Shown: piece by piece, positions 1 through 4,999 of the stretch
How the letters are laid out: each line of letters opens with the position of its first letter
Numbering within the stretch: the first letter of the stretch is position 1
From: Bacillota bacterium
Lineage (GTDB): Bacteria > Bacillota > Dethiobacteria > SKNC01
Reading direction: 5' to 3'
Assembly: GCA_007121375.1 (NCBI GenBank)
Contig: SKLX01000096.1
Span: 1 to 5,706, forward strand
DNA: 5,706 nt
Notes under the pieces: model-generated
The model's database searches: none
Seen by the model: the letters and a program-made list of their open reading frames with translations, nothing else
What the model was told of the DNA's origin: nothing
Position numbers and translations under genes: made by a program

Positions 1-41
1 CCGGATTTTTTTAATTCCTATTTTTTATTACTTTTTTATTA

Positions 42-662
42 TTACTGGAGAAAGGGGTTTGTCTTCTTTTCCCTGGCCACAGTGCTTACAGGGCCGTGGC
101 CGGGATAAACCTTGATATCATCTCCCAGGGGAAGGATTTTTTCCTTGATAGAGCTTATAATCTGCTGGTAGTCTCCCCCGGGCAGGTCTGTCCTGCCAAT
201 GGAACCGGCAAAAAGAGTATCCCCAGTGAAAACAACCTGGTCCCCATGGAGGCTGATGCCTCCCCGAGTATGTCCCGGGGTATGTATAACTTTAAGGGTA
301 ATATTTCCAAAAGTAATGGTGTCCCCCTCCTCCAGGAGCCTTTCGGGAGGAGAAAGAAGGAGTTCTCCTCCCACATACATGGAAAGGTTTTCCTGAGAGT
401 TGCTGAAAAGGGGAGCATCCTCCTTATGTATTAAAATGTCTGCGTTGGTAGCCTTTTTTACTGGTTCATTGGCTCCTACATGGTCCACATGGCCGTGGGT
501 ATTAATAATATATTTTACTTTCAAATTGTTTTCTTCCAGCACCGCCAATATGGTATCGGGTTCCGCCCCCGGGTCTATAACTACCGCCTCCGAAGTATCC
601 TGGCAACCTACTATGTAACAGTTGGACATGAGGTTGCCCACTTCCATTTTTTTAATTAACAT
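42..662 (-). CDS. metallo-beta-lactamase-fold hydrolase (GloB/YcbL/YqgX-like, glyoxalase II type)
   Basis: The 206-aa cytoplasmic protein is a single MBL-fold domain with the full metal-ligand set: THGHVDH at 55-61 (His56, His58, Asp60, His61), His131 in TPGHTRGG, Asp148 in FTGDTLF and His189 in YPGHGPV. The GRTDLPGGD loop is typical of the YcbL/YqgX type. The C-terminal glutathione-binding domain of true hydroxyacylglutathione hydrolases is absent, as in many Bacillota proteins. It probably hydrolyses a thioester such as S-lactoyl-thiol, but the real substrate is unknown. It is not WalJ/YycJ, the MBL exonuclease of the B. subtilis wal operon, which carries different motifs. The ATG at 662 has GGAGGT upstream and a TGATATAAT promoter-like site at 700-708. 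Downstream (1-41) is AT-rich with no hairpin terminator. Confidence 0.93.
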   Translation of the reverse strand: MLIKKMEVGNLMSNCYIVGCQDTSEAVVIDPGAEPDTILAVLEENNLKVKYIINTHGHVDHVGANEPVKKATNADILIHKEDAPLFSNSQENLSMYVGGELLLSPPERLLEEGDTITFGNITLKVIHTPGHTRGGISLHGDQVVFTGDTLFAGSIGRTDLPGGDYQQIISSIKEKILPLGDDIKVYPGHGPVSTVAREKKTNPFLQ

Positions 663-667
663 AATGC

Positions 668-673
668 ACCTCC
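668..673 (-). promoter_or_regulatory. ribosome binding site of the MBL-fold hydrolase
   Basis: The minus strand has GGAGGT followed by GCATT and the ATG at 662. This favours the first Met over the second one at codon 6. Confidence 0.8.
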
Positions 674-699
674 GGTCAAATATTTAGATATATTTTCTT

Positions 700-708
700 A
701 TTATATCA
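700..708 (-). promoter_or_regulatory. probable extended -10 promoter of the MBL-fold hydrolase gene
   Basis: The minus strand reads TGATATAAT, a perfect TATAAT preceded by the TGn extension. No -35 box is present at 17-18 bp, where AT-rich sequence lies instead. Transcription would start near 693, giving a leader of about 30 nt that ends in the hydrolase ribosome binding site. The region is AT-rich, so a chance match is possible. Confidence 0.5.
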
Positions 709-712
709 TATC

Positions 713-907
713 TTAAGATTTTTTTGCTCCAAAAAGACGGAGAAGGGTCCTTTTATTGGCAGAAAGGTTTTCCGACTGGCCCCCCCTGGTCTGGTTTCTC
801 ATCCACTGTTTGGCAGCCCGGGAATTAACCTTGTCCCGGGGGAAGGAGCAGTTTAGGGGCTCCTGCCGGTTATTACTTTGGTTTTTGGGGGTTTTATCTT
901 CTGGCAT
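713..907 (-). CDS. small basic protein of unknown function (64 aa)
   Basis: I do not recognise this protein. It is 64 aa, strongly basic (14 Lys/Arg against 5 Asp/Glu), rich in Asn and Gln, and has no membrane segment, no signal peptide and a single Cys at position 20. The N-terminal half is polar and probably disordered. The C-terminal part AAKQWMRNQTRGG and ANKRTLLRLFGAKK could form short basic helices. Such a composition fits binding to RNA, DNA or the ribosome, but that is only inference. The ATG start has an AAAGGAGG six bases upstream, the best Shine-Dalgarno of the left half, and the frame is in line with its neighbours. It lies 43 nt downstream of the palindromic element, which may form its mRNA leader, and 50 nt before the hydrolase gene. 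A spurious frame remains possible. Confidence 0.62.
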   Translation of the reverse strand: MPEDKTPKNQSNNRQEPLNCSFPRDKVNSRAAKQWMRNQTRGGQSENLSANKRTLLRLFGAKKS

Positions 908-913
908 GGGGTT

Positions 914-921
914 CCTCCTTT
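914..921 (-). promoter_or_regulatory. strong ribosome binding site of the 64-aa ORF
   Basis: The minus strand reads AAAGGAGG followed by AACCCC and then ATG at 907. The match and six-base spacing are near perfect. This is the main reason for treating the small frame at 713-907 as a real gene. Confidence 0.8.
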
Positions 922-949
922 AAAAATTGTAAAAGGCGATAAAAGGTTG

Positions 950-1089
950 GTTGGTACGGGGGTTTATATTCCTTCCCCTTGTCCCTCGCCCCACCTACTG
1001 CGGGGCTCCCTATGGTCAACCGGCCTTTCGCCCTCACGGCTTCGGCCGGTTGAAACAGTCGGTCCAGGAATATAAGCCCCCGTACCAAC
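950..1089. repeat. 140-bp palindromic element with internal hairpins (possible MITE/REP-like repeat or structured RNA)
   Basis: The terminal arms 950-973 and 1066-1089 are inverted repeats of 24 nt with 23 Watson-Crick pairs. The single difference (T963 against G1076) would be a G-U wobble in plus-strand RNA. Inside the 92-nt interior are a perfect 10-bp hairpin (1016-1025 with 1044-1053, loop of 18) and a 5-bp GC hairpin (988-992 with 1002-1006, loop of 9). The whole can fold as a three-way, cloverleaf-like structure. It is much more GC-rich than the flanks. Open frames cross it on both strands only because the GC-rich palindrome lacks stops; both read a similar ending, EYKPPYQ, because of the mirrored arms. 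No ribosome binding site or known domain supports coding. No clear target-site duplication is seen. Confidence 0.75.
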
Positions 1090-1238
1090 TCCACCATTCA
1101 TATAACCTATTTACCCAATCTAGCAAAACTCTTAAATCCTATTTAAGACTCACACGCCCTGATAATTACAATAAAAGAATAAAACCTGCCTAATAAGAGC
1201 CTGCAAAACAAGGTTGGTCCCGTATAAAACATTTTTTG
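1090..1238. other. AT-rich non-coding remainder of the rlmH-small ORF gap
   Basis: Between rlmH and the palindromic element there is AT-rich sequence with no supportable gene. It contains one AT-rich hairpin (1130-1137 with 1141-1148, loop of 3). On the minus strand the hairpin is followed by GTTTTG, which is too weak to call as the rlmH terminator with confidence. No promoter with two good boxes was seen. Confidence 0.5.
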
Positions 1239-1718
1239 TCAGCGGTGGTAGGGTTCGCCCCGGATTATTTTGAAGGCCCGGTAGATTTGTTCCAGTAAAA
1301 TAAGACGCATAAGCTGGTGGGGAAAGGTCAGGGGGGAAAAGGACAGAACCAGGTCTGCCTCTTTTTTTATGCTATCAGGAAGGCCCAGGGTGCCGCCGAT
1401 GATAAAGTTTATTTTCCTCTGGCCTTCCCGGGTCAGTTTTTCCAGGCGCCGGGCCAGGCCTTCCGAGGAAAAAAGGGTGCCCTCTAGGGCCAGGGCCACC
1501 GTATATGCCTCCGGATCTATTTTTTTTAAAATCCTTTCCCCTTCCTTTTTCTTTATAATTTCCTCTTCAGAAGGGGAAAGGCCCTGGGAAATTTTTTCGT
1601 CGGGGATTTCTATAATTTCCACCCGGGCATAAGCCTGGAGACGCTTTAGATATTCTGCCATACCCTCCTGGAGGTACTTTTCTTTAATCCTGCCCACCCC
1701 AATTATTTTAATGCCCAT
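1239..1718 (-). CDS. rlmH: 23S rRNA (pseudouridine-1915-N3)-methyltransferase RlmH
   Basis: This SPOUT-family (trefoil-knot) enzyme methylates N3 of pseudouridine 1915 in helix 69 of 23S rRNA on assembled ribosomes, using S-adenosylmethionine. With the ATG at 1718 the protein is 159 aa, the standard length, and begins MGIKIIGVGRIKEKYL as family members do. The SAM-binding knot shows FIIGGTLGLPDSI (residues 105-117), then LSFSPLTFPHQLMR (125-138), and the conserved C-terminus RGEPYHR. The open frame extends 12 codons further to a TTG at 1754 inside htrA, but that site has no Shine-Dalgarno sequence and would add residues the family lacks. The 1718 ATG also has only a poor site, so translation is probably coupled to htrA, whose stop is 4 nt upstream. 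No clear terminator follows. Confidence 0.95.
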   Translation of the reverse strand: MGIKIIGVGRIKEKYLQEGMAEYLKRLQAYARVEIIEIPDEKISQGLSPSEEEIIKKKEGERILKKIDPEAYTVALALEGTLFSSEGLARRLEKLTREGQRKINFIIGGTLGLPDSIKKEADLVLSFSPLTFPHQLMRLILLEQIYRAFKIIRGEPYHR

Positions 1719-1722
1719 GGAG

Positions 1723-2886
1723 CTAATTTTCCGGCTGTTCCGGCATTTCTTCAAAAGTTACATTAAAGGACAGTTCTTCCTCCTGGCGCAGGACCACCAG
1801 GGATACTTCTTCCCCGATTTCATGGTCTTCAATAACTTCCCTTAACCTGTCAAAGGTGTCAATTTCTTCTCCTCCCAGCTCTATAATTATATCTCCCCCT
1901 TGAAGGCCTGCCCGTTCTGCAGGTCCCCCGGAGACAACCTCCTCTACCAAAAGACCCTGGGTAACGGGAAGCTCAAAGCGCTGGGCTACTTCCTGGTCTA
2001 TTTCCATTATCATTACCCCTATCCAGGGGCGGATAATCCTACCGTGTTCAATTAATTCCTGGATAATCTTTTCCACTTCATTGCTGGGTATGGCAAAACC
2101 CATCCCTTCCACACCGGGGATATTAATCTTGGCCGTGTTTATCCCGATTACTTCACCAATGGCGTTGATGAGGGGTCCACCGCTGTTACCCTGGTTAATG
2201 GCCGCATCCGTCTGGACGAAGGAAAAGTCCTGTTCACCGATTCTAATAGACCTTTCCAGGGCACTTATAACCCCTACTGTTACCGACTGCTGAAATTCCA
2301 GGCCCAGGGGATTCCCAATGGCTATGGCCAGCTCACCTACCTGGAGACGGTCCGAGTCGCCAAAGCTGGCTGCAGGGAGGTCTGTTTTATCAATTTTCAG
2401 CACCGCCAGATCCGTTCCCGGGTCCTGGCCCACTACCCGGGCATCTATTTCCTCCCCTGTGCCCAGGGTTACAATGAGCTCTTCGGCCTGGGAGATGACA
2501 TGATAGTTGGTGGCAATATAGCCCTGGGAGTTAATTATAACTCCCGAACCGCTGGCCCTTTCCTGGAGCCGCTGCTGTCCCTGGTAAAAATCATATGTCC
2601 TTATCATGTTTGTTACCCCTACTACGGCAGGAGTTACCTGACCAGCGGCCTCAACCACCGCCGTGTTTTGAAACTCATGGTAGTCTTCTACGGAGGGAGG
2701 AACCTCTTCCCTTATGGGAGGCTGGTCATTATTGACGGGAGGTCTCTCCTCCCTCATCTCCAGGACATAAGGCAAAAAGAAAGAAACCATTATTCCCCCG
2801 ATAACAGCGCCCACCAGGGCCATTAGTATATAGGAGAAAAACCCCCCTCCCCTGGGCTTTTGTTCAAAATCCTTAAAGTGATCCAT
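1723..2886 (-). CDS. htrA: HtrA/DegP-family membrane-anchored serine protease with one PDZ domain
   Basis: This is a 387-aa trypsin-like protease that degrades or refolds misfolded proteins outside the cytoplasmic membrane. Residues 1-15 are cytoplasmic, about 16-42 form a single membrane helix (a signal anchor), and about 43-72 are a Pro/Glu-rich linker. The protease domain spans about 76-280, with catalytic His129 in NYHVI, Asp159 in TDLAVLKI and Ser235 in NQGNSGGPL. The PDZ domain is at about 286-380, with the GLLVEEVVSGGPAERAGL segment. Length and single PDZ match Bacillota HtrA. The ATG is preceded on the minus strand by GGATGGTGAGGAT and a strong promoter. In B. subtilis htrA is induced by secretion stress through CssRS; here control is only suggested by repeats at the promoter. 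Its stop lies 4 nt before the rlmH start, the usual neighbour in this locus. Confidence 0.96.
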   Translation of the reverse strand: MDHFKDFEQKPRGGGFFSYILMALVGAVIGGIMVSFFLPYVLEMREERPPVNNDQPPIREEVPPSVEDYHEFQNTAVVEAAGQVTPAVVGVTNMIRTYDFYQGQQRLQERASGSGVIINSQGYIATNYHVISQAEELIVTLGTGEEIDARVVGQDPGTDLAVLKIDKTDLPAASFGDSDRLQVGELAIAIGNPLGLEFQQSVTVGVISALERSIRIGEQDFSFVQTDAAINQGNSGGPLINAIGEVIGINTAKINIPGVEGMGFAIPSNEVEKIIQELIEHGRIIRPWIGVMIMEIDQEVAQRFELPVTQGLLVEEVVSGGPAERAGLQGGDIIIELGGEEIDTFDRLREVIEDHEIGEEVSLVVLRQEEELSFNVTFEEMPEQPEN

Positions 2887-2897
2887 ATCCTCACCAT

Positions 2898-2966
2898 CCT
2901 TAATAAGTTATAAGAATAATTATACCAGAACTACCTTAATAATGTAAATTAAGCAACTGTTAAGGT
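2898..2966. promoter_or_regulatory. candidate operator: three CCTTAA motifs around the htrA promoter
   Basis: CCTTAATAA occurs as a direct repeat at 2898-2906 and 2934-2942. An inverted copy forms a 7-bp inverted repeat, ACCTTAA (2933-2939) with TTAAGGT (2960-2966), which flanks the -35 box at 2943-2948. The first copy overlaps the htrA leader. The placement would suit a repressor or activator site, but no known operator is matched with certainty. Confidence 0.35.
2919..2948 (-). promoter_or_regulatory. sigma-A promoter of htrA with extended -10
   Basis: On the minus strand TTTACA (2943-2948, five of six consensus bases) is followed by an 18-bp spacer and a perfect TATAAT (2919-2924). The bases TGG directly before the -10 give the extended form TGnTATAAT. 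Transcription would start near 2912, leaving a leader of about 26 nt before the htrA ATG at 2886. This is the best promoter in the window, so htrA and rlmH are likely expressed independently of murA. Confidence 0.8.
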
Positions 2967-2967
2967 T

Positions 2968-3579
2968 TTAGTCCCTCTGCAGGTGACAGGTATCATTAAA
3001 AAACTTTAAAGATTTCCTTCCCTGGGAATTAATCTCCACCAGGCTCAAAGATGCATGGGCAAAGCGGAAAGGCCAGGGGCCTTTCCGGTCCATTTGAAAA
3101 AATCCAACCAGAAAAGCATTTAAAAATCGTCCGTGGCTTACCAGCAAAACCCGGTCCTCCAGGTGGTTTTCCAAAAGATAATCAATGGTATGATCAATAC
3201 GCCTCCAGAATTCCTCCCGGGGTTCCTGCTGGGGTATGAAGGTATGCTGAAGATCTTTTTCCAGGCGGGAGGCCAGGCGGGGATGTTTTTCTACAATTTC
3301 TGGCCAACAAAGGCCTTCAATTATCCCCCAGGAGAACTCCTTTAAAAAAGAGCAGGACTGGACCTTTATTCCCCTTGTCCCCACAATTATACCGGCCGTT
3401 TTAAAAGCCCGCTGGAGCGGGCTGCAGTAAACTACATCAAATTCCTGGCCGTCCAGGCGACCAGCTGTTTTTAATGCTTCTTCCTCTCCAAAGGAGGAAA
3501 GGGGATAATCCCTTTGACCTTGAAAGCGACCTTCCCTGTTGGCCTCTGTCTGGCCGTGGCGCACCAGAATAAGTTCCAA
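2968..3579 (-). CDS. histidine phosphatase superfamily protein (GpmB/CobC-like phosphatase)
   Basis: The 203-aa protein has the complete catalytic set of the phosphoglycerate-mutase-like histidine phosphatases: LVRHGQT with the phospho-accepting His8 and Arg7, Arg57 in SPLQRAFKTA, Glu81 in the KEFSWGIIEG segment as probable acid, and His149 in LLVSHGRF. The length is usual for the small cytoplasmic branch, which removes phosphate from varied small molecules; the substrate cannot be told from sequence. The start is TTG at 3579, chosen because it gives the standard N-terminus MELILVRHG and has AAAGGATGG on the minus strand about seven bases upstream. It sits 23 nt after murA and probably shares its mRNA. 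An in-frame ATG-TAG start-stop pair directly precedes the TTG. After the stop comes the htrA promoter region without a GC-rich terminator. Confidence 0.92.
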   Translation of the reverse strand: MELILVRHGQTEANREGRFQGQRDYPLSSFGEEEALKTAGRLDGQEFDVVYCSPLQRAFKTAGIIVGTRGIKVQSCSFLKEFSWGIIEGLCWPEIVEKHPRLASRLEKDLQHTFIPQQEPREEFWRRIDHTIDYLLENHLEDRVLLVSHGRFLNAFLVGFFQMDRKGPWPFRFAHASLSLVEINSQGRKSLKFFNDTCHLQRD

Positions 3580-3602
3580 CTACATCCATCCTTTCCGAAT
3601 TA

Positions 3603-4886
3603 TTAACGGGATACTGCTTCCTGTTCATTACTACAGGTAATTCTTTTAATACCGGCTCCCATCTGGTTTAATTTTTCCTCTATATTCTCGTATCCCCTGT
3701 CAATATGGTCAATGCCGCTTATAATGCTTTCCCCATCGGCAATAAGGGCAGCAATCATGAGGGCTGCTCCGGCCCTTAAATCCATAGCCTTTACGGGAGC
3801 ACTGGTCAGGCTGTTGCCTCCCTCAATTATGGCAGACCTTCCCTCCAGCATAATATTGGCTCCCATTCGCTTTATTTCGTCTACATGTTTAAAACGACCT
3901 TCGAAAACATTTTCCGTCACAATACTGGTTCCCCTGGCCTTAATCAGCAGGGGCATGATGGGAGCCTGGAGGTCCGTAGGAAAGCCGGGATAGGGATAAG
4001 TCTTAATGTTGGTAGGTTGAGGATGGGGACATCCCTTGACCCTTATCCAGTCCTCCCCTACTTCCAGGTTTGCATTCACTTCCCTAAGTTTGGCTATAAC
4101 GGCATCCAGGTGCTTGGGGATTACCTCCCGGACCAGAACTTCTCCATTGGTGCCGGCGGCGGCCAGTATGTAAGTGCCCGCCTCAATGCGGTCTGGGATA
4201 ACCATATGGCTCGTTCCCGTAAGTTCCTTAACCCCGTAAATTTTAATGACGTCGGTACCTGCTCCTACCACTTCGGCTCCCATGGAATTTAAAAAATTGG
4301 CCAGATCAACGATTTCAGGCTCTTTTGCTGCATTTTCAATGATAGTCTTTCCTTTAGCCTTAACGGCCGCCAGCATAATATTTATAGTGGCTCCTACAGT
4401 GACCACATCCAGGTATATTTCAGCACCCTTTAATTCTTCTGCCTTGAGGGTAACCATCCCGTCCTTAACTTTTACCCGGGCCCCCAAAGCTGTAAGTCCT
4501 TTTATATGCTGGTCTATGGGGCGGGGCCCTAAAATGCATCCCCCGGGCAGGGGAACTACCGCCTTCCCCAGTCGACTCAGCAGGCTTCCCAATAGATAAT
4601 AGGACGCCCGCAGTTTTTTTACCAGGTAATAGGGGGCCTGCCACTGGAATAAATTATGGGGATATATGGTGAGGCTGCCAGGACCGTTTTTTTCAACCCG
4701 GGCCCCTAAATACATTAACAGTTCCGCCAGGGTTTGAATATCACTTATATCGGGTAAGTTTTCTATAGTTACCCGGGAACCCGCCATAAGGGCAGCGGGT
4801 AATAGTGCCACTGATGAATTCTTGGAGCCGCTAATCACAACTTCTCCTTTTAGATTGACGCCTCCCTTGATCGAAAATTTTTCCAT
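3603..4886 (-). CDS. murA: UDP-N-acetylglucosamine 1-carboxyvinyltransferase (MurA, MurZ/MurAB type)
   Basis: This cytoplasmic enzyme transfers enolpyruvate from phosphoenolpyruvate to UDP-GlcNAc, the first committed step of peptidoglycan synthesis. The protein is 427 aa, full length for the family, and is an EPSP-synthase-like fold of two inverse alpha/beta domains. Visible key residues are K22 and N23 in SGSKNS, the catalytic Cys117 in LPGGCILGPRPID (the fosfomycin target), D305 in GFPTDLQ, R371 in DLRAGAA and R397 in HIDRGYE. Stretches such as KLRASYYLLG, IYLDVVTVGATINIMLAA and ENAAKEPEIVDLA resemble B. subtilis MurAB (MurZ) more than MurAA. With Cys117 present, fosfomycin sensitivity is expected. 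The ATG start is supported by an AGGAGG six bases upstream. It follows the yycI-like gene by 113 nt and precedes the phosphatase gene by 23 nt, so it probably shares a transcript with at least the latter. Confidence 0.97.
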   Translation of the reverse strand: MEKFSIKGGVNLKGEVVISGSKNSSVALLPAALMAGSRVTIENLPDISDIQTLAELLMYLGARVEKNGPGSLTIYPHNLFQWQAPYYLVKKLRASYYLLGSLLSRLGKAVVPLPGGCILGPRPIDQHIKGLTALGARVKVKDGMVTLKAEELKGAEIYLDVVTVGATINIMLAAVKAKGKTIIENAAKEPEIVDLANFLNSMGAEVVGAGTDVIKIYGVKELTGTSHMVIPDRIEAGTYILAAAGTNGEVLVREVIPKHLDAVIAKLREVNANLEVGEDWIRVKGCPHPQPTNIKTYPYPGFPTDLQAPIMPLLIKARGTSIVTENVFEGRFKHVDEIKRMGANIMLEGRSAIIEGGNSLTSAPVKAMDLRAGAALMIAALIADGESIISGIDHIDRGYENIEEKLNQMGAGIKRITCSNEQEAVSR

Positions 4887-4892
4887 TTTTGG

Positions 4893-4898
4893 CCTCCT
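4893..4898 (-). promoter_or_regulatory. ribosome binding site of murA
   Basis: The minus strand reads AGGAGG, then six bases, then ATG at 4886. This is a near-ideal Shine-Dalgarno sequence and it fixes the murA start. Confidence 0.85.
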
Positions 4899-4929
4899 GC
4901 TGCAAAAACTTCAGTTGAATTTTATAAAT

Positions 4930-4949
4930 ATTTCTGATTATTTCTGATT
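4930..4949. repeat. perfect tandem 10-bp repeat upstream of murA
   Basis: The decamer ATTTCTGATT occurs twice head to tail (4930-4939 and 4940-4949), about 45-65 bp upstream of the murA start codon. On the minus strand it reads AATCAGAAAT twice. It lies one helical turn per unit in the only non-coding stretch before murA, so it could be a paired protein-binding site, but it may also be chance in AT-rich DNA. No convincing sigma-A promoter with both boxes is visible in 4887-4999. Confidence 0.5.
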
Positions 4950-4999
4950 TGGTATTTACTTCGGCAAAAGGTTACATATACCTGCTTTATTAATGATTT

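Noticed and set aside
1..41. AT-rich tail after the MBL gene as a terminator.
   Set aside because: T-rich and A-rich runs are present but no stem of useful length precedes them.
926..931. Minus-strand TACAAT as a -10 box for the 64-aa ORF.
   Set aside because: Transcription would start inside the ribosome binding site at 914-921, and no -35 box fits.
1130..1148. 8-bp AT-rich hairpin downstream of rlmH as a Rho-independent terminator.
   Set aside because: The stem is almost all A-T and the following minus-strand sequence GTTTTG is not a proper U-tract; the site is also about 90 nt past the stop.
894..1193. Open frames crossing the palindromic element (minus 894-1097, plus 878-1075 and 951-1193).
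   Set aside because: They arise from a GC-rich palindrome without stops; the two strands encode mirrored ends, none has a ribosome binding site, and one overlaps the better-supported 64-aa gene.
943..1218. 9-bp direct repeat AAGGTTGGT at 943-951 and 1210-1218, as a possible target-site duplication.
   Set aside because: The ends it would define are not inverted repeats, it does not coincide with the palindrome boundaries, and a 9-mer match within 300 bp is not rare enough.
3437..3628. Minus-strand frame of 63 aa overlapping the phosphatase start and the murA end.
   Set aside because: It lies out of frame inside two well-supported genes and has no domain or ribosome binding site.
3885..4292. 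135-aa plus-strand frame opposite murA.
   Set aside because: It is antisense to conserved murA coding sequence, has no ribosome binding site, and its composition follows from murA codon use.
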